Shown: one piece after another, positions 24,311-33,055 of the stretch
Position numbering within the stretch: the stretch's first letter is position 1
How the letters are laid out: each line of letters opens with the position of its first letter
Source: Pseudomonas marvdashtae
GTDB lineage: Bacteria; Pseudomonadota; Gammaproteobacteria; Pseudomonadales; Pseudomonadaceae
Direction: 5' to 3'
Assembly: GCF_014268655.2 (NCBI RefSeq)
Contig: NZ_JABWQX020000001.1
Span: 2,820,001-2,884,000, forward strand
DNA: 64,000 nt
The notes under the pieces: generated by a model
Told to the model about the DNA's origin: nothing
What the model saw: only the letters and a program-made list of their open reading frames with translations
Database searches by the model: none
Position numbers and translations under genes: made by a program

Positions 24311-26023
24311 TCAAACGGCTCCCACTTTGCGCACCGGCCAGGATTCAACCCGGTTTTTGCCCAGTCGCTTGGCCGCGTAAAGCGCCGAGTCAGCCGCTTT
24401 TAACAGAGTACCTTGATCGGCCCCGCTGGTTTCTGTGGAAGCCACCCCAAACGAAGCCGACACCGTGAATGTCTGCCCGTGGTCTGTCAGGCTCGTCTCT
24501 TCCAACGATGCTCGTATGGCTTCGGCTCGTGACGCCGCGACCTCGGCTGAACATTCCGGCAGGATCACAATCAGCTCCTCGCCGCCAAAGCGACAGGCAA
24601 TATCGGATGACCTGAGCGATTGCACGATCAACGCGGAGACCGCACGCAGCACGGCATCGCCGGCTGCATGGCCGTAAGAGTCATTCAACTGCTTGAAGTT
24701 ATCGAGGTCCAGCATGATGACGCTCAGGCAAGAGCCGTTGCGCTCGGAGCGCGCGAGTTCGCGCTTGAGCGTCTCATCCATGAAGCGCCGGTTGTACAGC
24801 CCCGTCAGCGGATCCTTGATGGACTGGGTTTCCAGTACTTGCCGCATCCTGCCATTCGCCAACGCCAACGCGGTTTGTTCGGCCACGGCTTCAGCGACTT
24901 GGAGCCCCTCCTCGGCCAAGTCACGCAGCCCAACTTGACGGATATGCAACAGCCCCAGGATCTCGCCGTACGCCATTAACGGCAGACAACAATCGGTCAC
25001 TTGCTCTGTGTCCGACGACGCCGCGGGGTAATGTGGGCAGCAGAGATCGCGGTGATGCTCGGTCAAATGCGATCGCCCTCGCCTGATTGCCCAGCAATCC
25101 TTGGGGTTGAGCATGACATCAGCGCCCTTTTCCTCAGCCCGCCCCCAGGACGCAGCGTGCTGCAGGACGTCAGCAGAGTTGCGATAGAGAAAAAACTCCC
25201 CTTCGCTGGCAGGTATCAAACGCTGGCAGTAAGTGCTGGCCAGCTGGAGTATTTCCATCTGGGACAGCTCTGTCTGCAGCAACCTCGCCATGTCAGCAAG
25301 AAGGCCGATCTCGCCGTTACGGCGTTTCAAGCGCTCCAGGCTCTGGCTCAGTTGGTCGCTGGCCAGGATCGCCGCTGCTGCGGACTCCGACTGACGACGG
25401 ACGCTGCGGCGCATGGATACGTAAATGAAGCGACCTAAACCTAGGGTAACGATGAAACTTGCGATCGAAATCGCAACGGCCCAGCGAATGTTGCTTAAAA
25501 GCTGACGTTCGAGCGCCGCCAGTTCCTTTGTTTCGTCAATGATCAGTTCTGCGCCGATGGTACGGACGACGTCCATCAGGTCTTTACCACCGCCAGCAGT
25601 AACTTCCTCTTCGGCAGCATCATTTCCGTGAAGACTTACCAGCTTCACCACGCGATCCAGGTGCACCATCTTCAGTTCAGCATGGCGGATGAATTCTTCA
25701 ACACGCCCAACCTCTTCGGCTGGATCGCCTTGATAGGAAAGGCGCAGGCTCTTGAGGGCCGAAGGCAGTTGGGATACGGCGATATAGTAAGGTTGTAGAA
25801 ATATGTCCTTTTCCGTCAACGCGTACCCGCGCTCACCGGTTTCGGCATCAACCAACAAGCCCTGGACGTTGCGGATACGATCTATCTGCACCTCGACAAC
25901 GTTTCGCTCCAGGCGCGTCTCGTTTGTCCAGAACAACGTGATGGGACCAACGGCCGCCGTGACGGCCATCACAAACGTCGCGGCACCCGCGGCGAAAAGA
26001 AGGCTTGCTTTACGATCAGGCAT
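24311..26023 (-). CDS. Diguanylate cyclase with CHASE3, GAF and GGDEF domains
   Basis: 570 residues. An N-terminal helix (LLFAAGAATFVMAVTAAVG) and a second near residue 190 flank a periplasmic CHASE3-like helical domain (LLVDAETGERGYALTEKD). A cytoplasmic GAF-like region, about 250-390, contains a cluster of Cys (DLCCPHYP, TDCCLPLM). The GGDEF domain from about 405 has DPLTGLYNRRFMDE, the active-site variant GGEEL and an inhibitory I-site RSSD five residues upstream. It should make cyclic-di-GMP with product inhibition. It is monocistronic. The GAF cysteines could bind a metal or sense redox, which is inference. Confidence 0.93.
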   Translation of the reverse strand: MPDRKASLLFAAGAATFVMAVTAAVGPITLFWTNETRLERNVVEVQIDRIRNVQGLLVDAETGERGYALTEKDIFLQPYYIAVSQLPSALKSLRLSYQGDPAEEVGRVEEFIRHAELKMVHLDRVVKLVSLHGNDAAEEEVTAGGGKDLMDVVRTIGAELIIDETKELAALERQLLSNIRWAVAISIASFIVTLGLGRFIYVSMRRSVRRQSESAAAAILASDQLSQSLERLKRRNGEIGLLADMARLLQTELSQMEILQLASTYCQRLIPASEGEFFLYRNSADVLQHAASWGRAEEKGADVMLNPKDCWAIRRGRSHLTEHHRDLCCPHYPAASSDTEQVTDCCLPLMAYGEILGLLHIRQVGLRDLAEEGLQVAEAVAEQTALALANGRMRQVLETQSIKDPLTGLYNRRFMDETLKRELARSERNGSCLSVIMLDLDNFKQLNDSYGHAAGDAVLRAVSALIVQSLRSSDIACRFGGEELIVILPECSAEVAASRAEAIRASLEETSLTDHGQTFTVSASFGVASTETSGADQGTLLKAADSALYAAKRLGKNRVESWPVRKVGAV

Positions 26024-26317
26024 TGAAGATTACGCTCTCGGAAATCCAGCGAGGTCGGCCTAATGGAGAGCCAGGCGCCAAGAGACAGAACCGACAAACG
26101 GTTTATTGCTTTGCACAATAAGGCAACCAAGCTGTATCCGCCAGATACCGCCAACGCTCGGGAAAACCCGTCGCAGCATGACAAGCTCCGCACGAAGCCG
26201 GGTAAATCAACGCTTCCAGGCCCGCCGATGTGCTGCTTCCCTGCCTTTAGGATCCAATGTTTTTTCGATATCCGCGTGCAACGCGGCGCTGCCCTGTCGG
26301 GAAAAGTAGTGATCCAA
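26024..26317. other. Intergenic stretch, nothing recognised
   Basis: About 294 bases between the cyclase start and the ene-reductase stop. I see no convincing gene, repeat or RNA; it must hold the promoter of the cyclase. Confidence 0.4.
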
Positions 26318-27457
26318 TCAAGCGTGGGCTTTGCCCGGGAAATATCGCGGGTAATCCGTGAACCCTTGTTCATCGCCGCCGTACAGCCCCACGGTGTTCA
26401 GGGTATTCAACGGCCAGCCATTGGCGATGCGCCGTGGCAAGTCGGGGTTGGCGATAAATGGCCGACCGAACGCAACCAGATCGGCCATGCCTGACTCGAT
26501 CAGGCGCGCCGCGCGGGTGGCGGTGTACAACCCGGCATAGATAATCCGTCCGGTGAAGGTACTTCTTACCTCACGGCGAAACGCTTCGGGCAGGTCCGGA
26601 GCGTTCGGCCAATCGGCTTCGGCGATGGACAGGTAGGCAACGCCCTCTTGCTCAAGCACCTTGATGGCTTCGATGTACGTCTGATGCGGGTCGTCCTCGA
26701 CGAAGCCGATGTAGACGCGGTCTTCCTCGGTGCTTGAGAACAGCGGCGAGAAGCGCACACCCAGGCGATCGGACCCGACCACCGCGCTGACGGCTTGCAC
26801 GACCTCACGCAAGAAACGCAGGCGATTGTGCAGCGAACCACCGTATTCATCGGTGCGCTGGTTGGCATGGGCGGAAATGAACTGGTTGACCAGGTAGCCG
26901 TTGGCCGAGTGGATTTCGACGCCATCGAACCCGGCGCTCAAGGCGTTGCGCGCGGCCTGGGCGTAGAGTTCGACCAGCGCCTTGATTTCGGCAACGCTCA
27001 GCTCTCGGGGGATGGACGGCTCGACCAGCGTGCCGGTGCCTGGGCCGGTTTCGATAAAAGCCTTGGCTTTCTGCGCCTGAACCGCCGACGGCGCGATGGG
27101 AGCGGCATTGTCCGGTTGTAGTGCGTGATGGGACACGCGGCCGACATGCCACAGCTGGGCAAAAATCACCCCGCCTTCAGCGTGCACGGCCTCGGTCACG
27201 GTGCGCCAGCCATCGATCTGCGCTTGGCTGTGGATGCCCGGCGTCCAGGCATAGCCCTTGCCGCGGGGTTCGATCTGGGTGCCTTCGCTGATGATCAAGC
27301 CAGCGCTGGCACGCTGCTGGTAATAACGCGCCATAAGGGGCGTCGGTACGTCGCCGGGCTGGCTACTGCGCTGGCGGGTAAGCGGCGGCATGACGATGCG
27401 GTTTTTCAGGGTGATGGCGCCCATTGAAGTGGGCTCGAACAGCGAGCGGTGTTCCAT
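26318..27457 (-). CDS. nemA: Old-yellow-enzyme family alkene reductase
   Basis: 379-residue FMN enzyme of the NemA/XenB type that reduces N-ethylmaleimide, nitro compounds and other activated alkenes. MPPLTRQRSSQPGDVPTPLM, ISEGTQIEPRGKGYAWTPGI, AQLWHVGRVSHHALQPD (substrate-binding His pair) and FDGVEIHSANGYLVNQF are family signatures. It lies 135 bases downstream of, and in the same direction as, a DJ-1/PfpI protein, and next to a NemR-like TetR regulator. The grouping looks like an electrophile-defence unit. No own operator was found in the 135-base gap, so it is probably co-transcribed. Confidence 0.93.
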   Translation of the reverse strand: MEHRSLFEPTSMGAITLKNRIVMPPLTRQRSSQPGDVPTPLMARYYQQRASAGLIISEGTQIEPRGKGYAWTPGIHSQAQIDGWRTVTEAVHAEGGVIFAQLWHVGRVSHHALQPDNAAPIAPSAVQAQKAKAFIETGPGTGTLVEPSIPRELSVAEIKALVELYAQAARNALSAGFDGVEIHSANGYLVNQFISAHANQRTDEYGGSLHNRLRFLREVVQAVSAVVGSDRLGVRFSPLFSSTEEDRVYIGFVEDDPHQTYIEAIKVLEQEGVAYLSIAEADWPNAPDLPEAFRREVRSTFTGRIIYAGLYTATRAARLIESGMADLVAFGRPFIANPDLPRRIANGWPLNTLNTVGLYGGDEQGFTDYPRYFPGKAHA

Positions 27458-27592
27458 GATTCGCTTCCTGGGTGCGTCAGTCTCGGCGGCTCGAAGACCG
27501 CCCAGGCTGGGTATCTACAGTTGAGGTATTCGTCGAGGCCACTGGGCCGAGCCTTCGCGGCCGCAGCCCTGGCCCCGGCGAAGGGCGTTTCT

Positions 27593-28276
27593 TCAGACGT
27601 AGTTGAGCAGGTCTATCAGCGCCGTCGCGGCTTCGCTTGACGAACCCGGGTTCTGGCCGGTGATCAGCAGGCCGTCCCGAACCACGTAGGAAGACCAGTC
27701 AACGCCTTTGGAATAAACGCCGCCGTTGGCCTTGAGCATGTCCTCCACCAGGAACGGCACTACGTCGGTCAGGCCCACTGCCTCTTCTTCAGTATTGGTG
27801 AAGCCGGCGACTTTTTTGCCCTGGACCAGCGGAGTGCCGTCAGGCTTCTTGACGTGGCGGAGCACGCCAGGTGCGTGGCATACCAACGCCGCGGGTTTGC
27901 CGGCGGATTGGAAGGACTCGATCAACTGGATCGAGACCGGATCCTCCGCCAGATCCCACAGCGGGCCGTGACCACCCGGATAGAAGACAGCATCGAAATC
28001 GTCTGGCGAGACACTGTCCAGACGCACGGTGCTGGCGAGCAATGCGGAGGCTGCGCTGTCAGCCTCGAAACGGCGAGTCAGCTCAGTCTGAAACGAAGGC
28101 TCGTTACTCTTCGGATCAAGCGGCGGCTGCCCTCCTTTCGGCGAAGCCAGGACGACCTCAGCGTTGGCGTCCAGGAACGCGTAGTAAGGCGCCGCCAATT
28201 CTTCGAGCCAGAAGCCGGTTTTACGGCCGGTGTCACCAAGAGTGTCGTGGGAAGTCAGTACCATGAGAATTTTCAT
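27593..28276 (-). CDS. DJ-1/PfpI family protein (glyoxalase III or amidotransferase-like)
   Basis: 227 residues. The nucleophile-elbow Cys lies in ALVCHAPGVLRHV, with the acidic partner in a DDFDAVFYPGGHGPLWDL segment. GFTNTEEEAVGLTDVVPFLV and LITGQNPGSS are typical of the HchA/Hsp31-like branch that includes glutathione-independent glyoxalases. ATG 28276 is used; an in-frame TTG lies 15 bases upstream. Two palindromic sites in its upstream region match the site before the TetR gene. A close paralog lies at 42293-42985. It likely detoxifies methylglyoxal or related aldehydes. Confidence 0.88.
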   Translation of the reverse strand: MKILMVLTSHDTLGDTGRKTGFWLEELAAPYYAFLDANAEVVLASPKGGQPPLDPKSNEPSFQTELTRRFEADSAASALLASTVRLDSVSPDDFDAVFYPGGHGPLWDLAEDPVSIQLIESFQSAGKPAALVCHAPGVLRHVKKPDGTPLVQGKKVAGFTNTEEEAVGLTDVVPFLVEDMLKANGGVYSKGVDWSSYVVRDGLLITGQNPGSSSEAATALIDLLNYV

Positions 28277-28310
28277 TTTTGGATTTTCCAATTTCAGATA
28301 AAGAGTTTAT

Positions 28311-28325
28311 TAGACTGGTCGTCTA
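28311..28325. promoter_or_regulatory. NemR-like operator 1
   Basis: TAGAC, spacer TGGTC, GTCTA, 35 bases upstream of the DJ-1-like start. It has the same arms as the sites at 28386 and 29111. Confidence 0.7.
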
Positions 28326-28385
28326 CTAGCGGGACGGATCGAAAGTTGCTGGGCCTTCTTGACGTGTGGCTACCTTAATAACAAT

Positions 28386-28400
28386 TAGACCAGTCGTCTA
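28386..28400. promoter_or_regulatory. NemR-like operator 2
   Basis: TAGAC, spacer CAGTC, GTCTA. This second copy, 75 bp from operator 1, lies in the 210-base gap between the DJ-1-like gene and the TetR stop. Confidence 0.7.
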
Positions 28401-28486
28401 GTTCTCTTTTGGTTTTTTTTCGATCGCTTTACTGGAGGTTCTGAAGGTGTATCGGGACCGCGAGGAACGCGGCCCGCCCACAGGGA

Positions 28487-29098
28487 TCAGGAAAGGTTGA
28501 GAATCTGACGCGTCGTCGACATCGCCGTCCCAAAGGGCTGGACACTCTTGGTGATTTTCACCATGACACTGGCGCCGACCCACAATTGATAGAGGCTCTG
28601 CGCGACCGCATGGGGCTCCCCGGCGGTTGTCAGTGACCCTTGCGCGACGCCGGTCTCGATCGCCTGCGCAATGCGGTCGGTAATACCCGACGTACCTCGC
28701 TTGAGCACTGCACGCATCGTCTCCGAAAGGTCGGCCACCTCCACGCCCAGTTTCACCGCCAGGCATTTACCCTGGCAGTCCTGGAACGATTGGGTTTGCT
28801 GCCAGATGTCCCAGTATTTCATCAGGCGCTGGGCCATGGTCAGGCCAGGCAGCGCAAGGACTTCATCCAGCTCGGCCAGATAGGCCTCGAAATAGCTTTC
28901 CAGCAGCGCCTCGCCGAAAGCGTCCTTTGAACCAAAGTAATGGTAAAACGACCCTTTCGGCACACCAGCGGTGGCCAGGATTTCATTCAAGCCCACGGCG
29001 GAATATCCTTTCGCGGCCATGATTCGTTGGCCTACATCGAGGATTTCCTGGCGGACGTCGGTGGTTTCGCGGGTCTTTGGACGGCTCATGGGCGGCAT
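28487..29098 (-). CDS. TetR-family regulator, NemR-like
   Basis: 203 residues. The DNA-binding domain is at residues 15-60 (QRIMAAKGYSAVGLNEILAT, then AGVPKGSFYHYFGSKDAF). The ligand domain carries FQDCQGKCLAVKL; two cysteines here recall the redox-active Cys of E. coli NemR, which senses electrophiles and hypochlorite. Three matching palindromes (28311, 28386, 29111) indicate that it represses itself and the DJ-1-like/ene-reductase genes downstream. ATG 29098 is used; ATG 29089 is possible. Confidence 0.9.
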   Translation of the reverse strand: MPPMSRPKTRETTDVRQEILDVGQRIMAAKGYSAVGLNEILATAGVPKGSFYHYFGSKDAFGEALLESYFEAYLAELDEVLALPGLTMAQRLMKYWDIWQQTQSFQDCQGKCLAVKLGVEVADLSETMRAVLKRGTSGITDRIAQAIETGVAQGSLTTAGEPHAVAQSLYQLWVGASVMVKITKSVQPFGTAMSTTRQILNLS

Positions 29099-29110
29099 CT
29101 TATTCTTTAC

Positions 29111-29125
29111 TAGACGATCAGTCTA
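29111..29125. promoter_or_regulatory. NemR-like operator 3 (autoregulation)
   Basis: TAGAC, spacer GATCA, GTCTA, 13 bases upstream of the TetR start. It matches the two operators before the DJ-1-like gene. Confidence 0.7.
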
Positions 29126-29169
29126 CTAGGGGCTCAAGCGCCCTCCTCCACTTGGCCCCGACAGGGCGA

Positions 29170-29484
29170 TCAGGGGAAAGGCGCGAGATCCGAAAACGCC
29201 GCCTCCTCAATATGGTAGACCGTCGGCTCTTCGGAAAAATATTCCTCCAAGCCCATCATGAACACCCGATGGTCTTCACTCTCTTCAAAACCTGGCGTGT
29301 GGTCCTCAAGCGATTGCCATCGCACGATCAGATTGAATTGCTCGGGCGTTTCAATCCCTTGCGCCAGCAAATGACCGCAGTAACCCTTTGCGCGGGTAAG
29401 CAAGGGAGCGACCTCGGCAAATGAACCTTTGAACGATTCAATGCGTTCTTTGTGAATGGGCAGCAGAGCGATCTCGTAGATCAT
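29170..29484 (-). CDS. Antibiotic biosynthesis monooxygenase (ABM)-domain protein
   Basis: 104 residues forming one dimeric alpha/beta ABM fold: MIYEIALLPIHKERIESF, FNLIVRWQSLEDHTPGFEES, and YHIEEAAF at the end. Such small proteins act as quinol or heme monooxygenases or as stress proteins. ATG 29484 with GGAG upstream is chosen over an open extension. It follows a quinone-reductase-like gene by 34 bases in the same direction, so both probably answer to the ArsR repressor upstream and may act on quinones. Confidence 0.85.
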   Translation of the reverse strand: MIYEIALLPIHKERIESFKGSFAEVAPLLTRAKGYCGHLLAQGIETPEQFNLIVRWQSLEDHTPGFEESEDHRVFMMGLEEYFSEEPTVYHIEEAAFSDLAPFP

Positions 29485-29518
29485 GGCGTTTCTCCAGATT
29501 GATTTGATGACTGCGCAC

Positions 29519-30493
29519 TCACGGAATGAGCGATGGCTCGACTGCAATCGCGATTTTTCCTTGGAGACCATTGTTGGGGCTCTCCAGCCGCGCATGGGCG
29601 AGCGCGAGGTCGGCGAGTGAATAGACGGCGCCGACGTGCGGGCGCAGCTGACCGCGCTCTATCAGGGTACTCAACTCGTCCAGCTTGCCGCGGTTTTGTC
29701 GAGTGAAAACGAAGTGATAACTCGCGTTCTTGCCCCAGGCCTGGATGACGTTTTGTGGCTGGGCAATGTCCACGATGCTGACAACCCGGCCAAGTTGAGC
29801 GAGGGCGTCGGAGCTGCGGGATAATGTGTTGCCGCCGATGGTGTCAAACACCACATCGACGCCGCGGCCATTGGTTTCCCGATTGATGGCGTCGACGTAA
29901 TCCTCCTTTTCGTAGTCGATGAGCACATCGGCACCCATGCTTCGTGCGAATTCAAAGTTCACTTCTCGCACCGTCGTGAAGACCCGCGCTCCAATGGCCT
30001 TCGCCAACTGGATCGCTACATGACCGACGCCCCCCGCGCCGCCGTGTATCAGAATGCTCTCGCCCACTTTGAGGGCTGCACGCACGACCAATGCTTCCCA
30101 CGCCGTGCCGCCAACCAAGGTCAGGCTCGCCGCCTCAAGATGGCTCAGCGAGGCGGGTTTCTTCCCGACGATGCTTTCGGCAGCGACGTGGTACTCGGCA
30201 TAGCTTCCTGGCCCATCAAATATTTGCGGGGTGTACCAGACTTCGTCTCCTGGAACGAAGGCCGTCACACCCGGCCCAACGGCTTCGACAACGCCAGATA
30301 CGTCGTGGCCGGTACTCGCCGGCAGTGGCACTAGGTCGGCGTAATCACCCCGTCGGACCTGGAAATCCAATGGGTTGATGGAGGTTGCGTGGACTCGGAC
30401 CAGGACTTGTCCCGACTGGGGCACGGGCTTGGGCACGTCGCTGAGCTCGAACGATTCAGGGCCGCCAAATGATTTCAGGATCATCGCTTTCAT
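29519..30493 (-). CDS. NADPH:quinone reductase-like oxidoreductase (MDR family)
   Basis: 324 residues. A GroES-like N-terminal domain ([31 protein letters not shown]) and a Rossmann domain with [19 protein letters not shown] are present. The zinc-ligand Cys/His set of classical alcohol dehydrogenases is missing, placing it with zeta-crystallin/quinone oxidoreductases. A perfect 20-bp palindrome 29-48 bases upstream of the start and an adjacent ArsR gene suggest repression by ArsR until a thiol-reactive compound arrives. Confidence 0.9.
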   Translation of the reverse strand: MKAMILKSFGGPESFELSDVPKPVPQSGQVLVRVHATSINPLDFQVRRGDYADLVPLPASTGHDVSGVVEAVGPGVTAFVPGDEVWYTPQIFDGPGSYAEYHVAAESIVGKKPASLSHLEAASLTLVGGTAWEALVVRAALKVGESILIHGGAGGVGHVAIQLAKAIGARVFTTVREVNFEFARSMGADVLIDYEKEDYVDAINRETNGRGVDVVFDTIGGNTLSRSSDALAQLGRVVSIVDIAQPQNVIQAWGKNASYHFVFTRQNRGKLDELSTLIERGQLRPHVGAVYSLADLALAHARLESPNNGLQGKIAIAVEPSLIP

Positions 30494-30521
30494 GGGTATC
30501 TCCTCATATCTACAAAAAGGG

Positions 30522-30541
30522 ATATCGAGATATCTCGATAT
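30522..30541. promoter_or_regulatory. ArsR-type operator, perfect palindrome
   Basis: A 20-bp perfect palindrome (ATATCGAGAT followed by its reverse complement), 29 bases upstream of the quinone-reductase-like start and 15 bases past the ArsR gene end. Confidence 0.7.
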
Positions 30542-30555
30542 GCTGCGGTAAAAAA

Positions 30556-30858
30556 TTACAGCTCTTTTCCAATGATCTCGGCCAGGGCGCTGATGGTTGC
30601 TTCATTCCGTTTGTAGTAAGTCCACTGACCGATGCGCCTGACCTCTACCAGGCCCACTCGTTGCAACGTGGCCAGATAACCCGACACCGTTGACTGCGAG
30701 AGTCCGATGCCTTCTTGAATACTGCTGACGCAGACTCCCACCGTGAGAACGTCACCCTCATCCTGCGGAGGGAAGTTCTTTGCGGGATCCTTCAAGCCTT
30801 TCAAGATTTCAAGGCGTGTAGGATTCGAGAGGGCTTTGAATATTTCGATCAGTTCCAT
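30556..30858 (-). CDS. ArsR/SmtB-family repressor
   Basis: 100 residues. The winged helix comprises [17 protein letters not shown] and the recognition region [20 protein letters not shown], followed by [10 protein letters not shown] (wing). A single Cys (VGVCVSS) is present, with no paired metal-binding Cys motif, so it more likely senses an organic electrophile than arsenite. Matching palindromes lie upstream of its own start (30868-30887) and downstream before the oxidoreductase (30522-30541), giving autoregulation plus control of the neighbouring operon. Confidence 0.92.
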   Translation of the reverse strand: MELIEIFKALSNPTRLEILKGLKDPAKNFPPQDEGDVLTVGVCVSSIQEGIGLSQSTVSGYLATLQRVGLVEVRRIGQWTYYKRNEATISALAEIIGKEL

Positions 30859-30867
30859 ACCCCGAGG

Positions 30868-30887
30868 ATATCGAGATTTTTCGATAT
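30868..30887. promoter_or_regulatory. ArsR-type operator, autoregulatory copy
   Basis: ATATCGA, six-base spacer GATTTT, TCGATAT, ten bases upstream of the ArsR start; it shares most bases with the palindrome at 30522. Confidence 0.7.
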
Positions 30888-30925
30888 GTCAATACGCAAC
30901 GTCAATTCAGTTTCTGGCCAGCCTG

Positions 30926-31840
30926 CTATCTCTCCAGCCACTGCCCAAAGAGCTGAGGTAATTGCACGCGCATCCACTCGATAAACGCTTGAACTTGCGG
31001 GGCCAGGTGAGACCTGCTCGGATACAAGACCGATACAGGTCTAGGACGAGGTCGATAGCGCCGAAGCACCTCGACCAATGAACCGTCAGCAAGGTAACGG
31101 TCAAGGGTAATGCCAGGCGCTTGCAGAATGCCGAAGCCGGCAACGCCGCATTCCACATAGGCGTTGGACTCGTTGACTGTGATGCCATGGCGACTGACGT
31201 AGGCTCGCTCGCTAGCACCATCGATAAACTGCCAAGGCAACGGGCGCTGGTTCTGGCCGGAGAGAAACGTGACGCCACGGTGCGCGCTCAGGTCATCAAG
31301 CGTCTTGGGTTCTCCATGCTCCTGAAGGTATCTGGGCGCAGCGCAAGTGATCATCGTGGCGTGGCCGATGCTACGGGCGACGAGACTCGAATCGGGCAGA
31401 TCGCCGATACGCAGCGCGCAGTCCACGCCCTCCGCCACCAAGTCCACTGTCCTATCCGTCACGCCAAGTGCCAGCTCGATGGCCGGGTATCGCGTGGTGA
31501 AATCCCTGAAGCTCTCGATGAGCGCCGGCTGGGAAAAAGCTGTCGGGATGTCGACACGTAGCCGTCCGCGCATCGCCGAGCCTGGCAGCCCAAACATCGA
31601 AGTGGCCTGCGCAACGTCGCCAAGAATGCCTTTCACTCGCTCGTAAAAGCGCTCACCTTCAGAAGTGAGCCGCACCTTTCGCGTGGTTCGCTGGAATAGC
31701 CGCACGCCTAACGAAGTCTCCAGCTCTTGAATCGCACGACTGACTTGGGGGCGGCCTAGCTGCAAGGCGTCTGCCGTTCGGGTGAAGCTGCCGAGTTCGG
31801 CCAGCCTGGCGAACACCTGCATTGACTGAAGCAACTCCAT
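30926..31840 (-). CDS. LysR-family regulator
   Basis: 304 residues. Helix-turn-helix: MQVFARLAELGSFTRTADAL followed by GRPQVSRAIQELETSLGVRL and FQRTTRKVRLT; substrate domain from about residue 90. It belongs to the CrgA/YafC-like LysR group by its HTH wording. It is divergent from the alcohol dehydrogenase at 32002 across 161 bases containing a palindrome, so it probably controls that gene. The effector is unknown. Confidence 0.9.
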   Translation of the reverse strand: MELLQSMQVFARLAELGSFTRTADALQLGRPQVSRAIQELETSLGVRLFQRTTRKVRLTSEGERFYERVKGILGDVAQATSMFGLPGSAMRGRLRVDIPTAFSQPALIESFRDFTTRYPAIELALGVTDRTVDLVAEGVDCALRIGDLPDSSLVARSIGHATMITCAAPRYLQEHGEPKTLDDLSAHRGVTFLSGQNQRPLPWQFIDGASERAYVSRHGITVNESNAYVECGVAGFGILQAPGITLDRYLADGSLVEVLRRYRPRPRPVSVLYPSRSHLAPQVQAFIEWMRVQLPQLFGQWLER

Positions 31841-31881
31841 GGGACCTCTTTCTGTTGTTGATTGTTAACGCCAGAACGACA

Positions 31882-31896
31882 AGTTTTAGCAAAACT
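31882..31896. promoter_or_regulatory. Candidate LysR operator
   Basis: AGTTTT, spacer AGC, AAAACT forms a 15-bp palindrome in the divergent LysR/dehydrogenase region. Confidence 0.45.
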
Positions 31897-32001
31897 ATTG
31901 CCATAAGACATACCAATCTTGTGCCTGTCCGCGCATTTATTGCGCCCCTCCCCTGCGCAACACTGTCGCCAGTTGGTTCCTGTCCCTCTGGAGAAAGACA
32001 A

Positions 32002-33012
32002 ATGAAAGCGTGGCTTCTGAAAGATTTTGGTCTCGACAATCTTGTACTGGATGAAACTCCCACCCCTGTACCCAAGGTCGGCGAGTTGTTGGTGAAAATT
32101 GGCTCGGTCTCCCTGAATTTTCGTGACAAAGCGATCATCGATGGTATTTACGAACCCCATCTGGTGCCCAAGCCGTTGATCCCGGTGAGTGACGCAGCAG
32201 GGACCGTGGTCGCGGTCGGCGAAGGCGTCAGCCGCTTCAAGGTGGGTGACCGCGTTAACTCGCATCTGTATTCGAGCTGGATCGATGGCGAGCCTGGCCC
32301 GAACGAGCCTGCCTACTGCTTGGGCATGCCGCTCCCAGGCGGCTTGGCCGAGTACATGATCATTCACGAAGAAAGTGCCGTTCGGGCGCCAGATAACATG
32401 TCGGATGAAGAAGCGTCGACCTTGCCGATTGCAGCGCTGACGGCTTGGTATTCGTTGGTGGATTATGGCCAGATTCAGCCAGGTCAGACAGTCCTCGTAC
32501 AGGGGACCGGGGGCGTCTCGATTTTCGCGGTGCAGCTGGCGACCGCGCTTGGCGCCAAGGTTATCGTCACCTCAAGCAGTGACGAAAATCTGCAAGCGGT
32601 GAAGAAGCTCGGCGCTGTCGCCGGCGTGAACTATCGGACCTTCCCACGCTGGGAAGAACAAGTGCTGAAACTGACCGACGGCAAGGGCGTGGACCTTCTG
32701 CTTGATGTTGCCGGCGGTGAAGGCCTGAATCAATCCATCCTGGCGACCAAGGCCGCCGGCAAGATCGCGCAGATCGGCTTTCTGACCGGGCAAATCACCA
32801 CGCTGAGCCTGATGCCGCTGATCTTCCGCCAGACCACCATCCGCGGCATTGCGGTCGCGCCTCGCTCATCGTTCGACCGCATGAACGAATTCCTCAACCA
32901 GCACGCGATCCGCCCGGTGATCGAGCAGACCTATGCGTTCGAAGAAGCGCAGCAGGCCTTCCAGCACTTGGCTCGTGGGGCGTTTGGCAAGGTGGTGATC
33001 AAGGTTTCGTAG
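32002..33012 (+). CDS. MDR-family alcohol dehydrogenase/quinone oxidoreductase
   Basis: 336 residues. The N-terminal GroES-like fold (KIGSVSLNFRDKAIIDGIY, PVSDAAGTVVAVGEGVSRFK) is followed by a Rossmann domain (TVLVQGTGGVSIFAVQLATALGAKV). The catalytic-zinc ligands are not conserved. ATG 32002, behind GGAGAAAG, is preferred to an open extension that overlaps the LysR gene. It oxidises or reduces an alcohol, aldehyde or quinone of unknown identity. A good terminator follows. Confidence 0.9.
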   Translation: MKAWLLKDFGLDNLVLDETPTPVPKVGELLVKIGSVSLNFRDKAIIDGIYEPHLVPKPLIPVSDAAGTVVAVGEGVSRFKVGDRVNSHLYSSWIDGEPGPNEPAYCLGMPLPGGLAEYMIIHEESAVRAPDNMSDEEASTLPIAALTAWYSLVDYGQIQPGQTVLVQGTGGVSIFAVQLATALGAKVIVTSSSDENLQAVKKLGAVAGVNYRTFPRWEEQVLKLTDGKGVDLLLDVAGGEGLNQSILATKAAGKIAQIGFLTGQITTLSLMPLIFRQTTIRGIAVAPRSSFDRMNEFLNQHAIRPVIEQTYAFEEAQQAFQHLARGAFGKVVIKVS

Positions 33013-33023
33013 AACTGCAGTAG

Positions 33024-33050
33024 CCGCCCTCGCCTTTTGGCGGTTGTTTT
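33024..33050 (+). terminator. Rho-independent terminator
   Basis: CCGCC (33024-33028) pairs with GGCGG (33039-33043), with an inner CGCC/TTTT/GGCG hairpin, followed by TTGTTTT, 12 bases after the dehydrogenase stop. It separates it from the convergent gene. Confidence 0.6.
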
Positions 33051-33055
33051 GCAAG

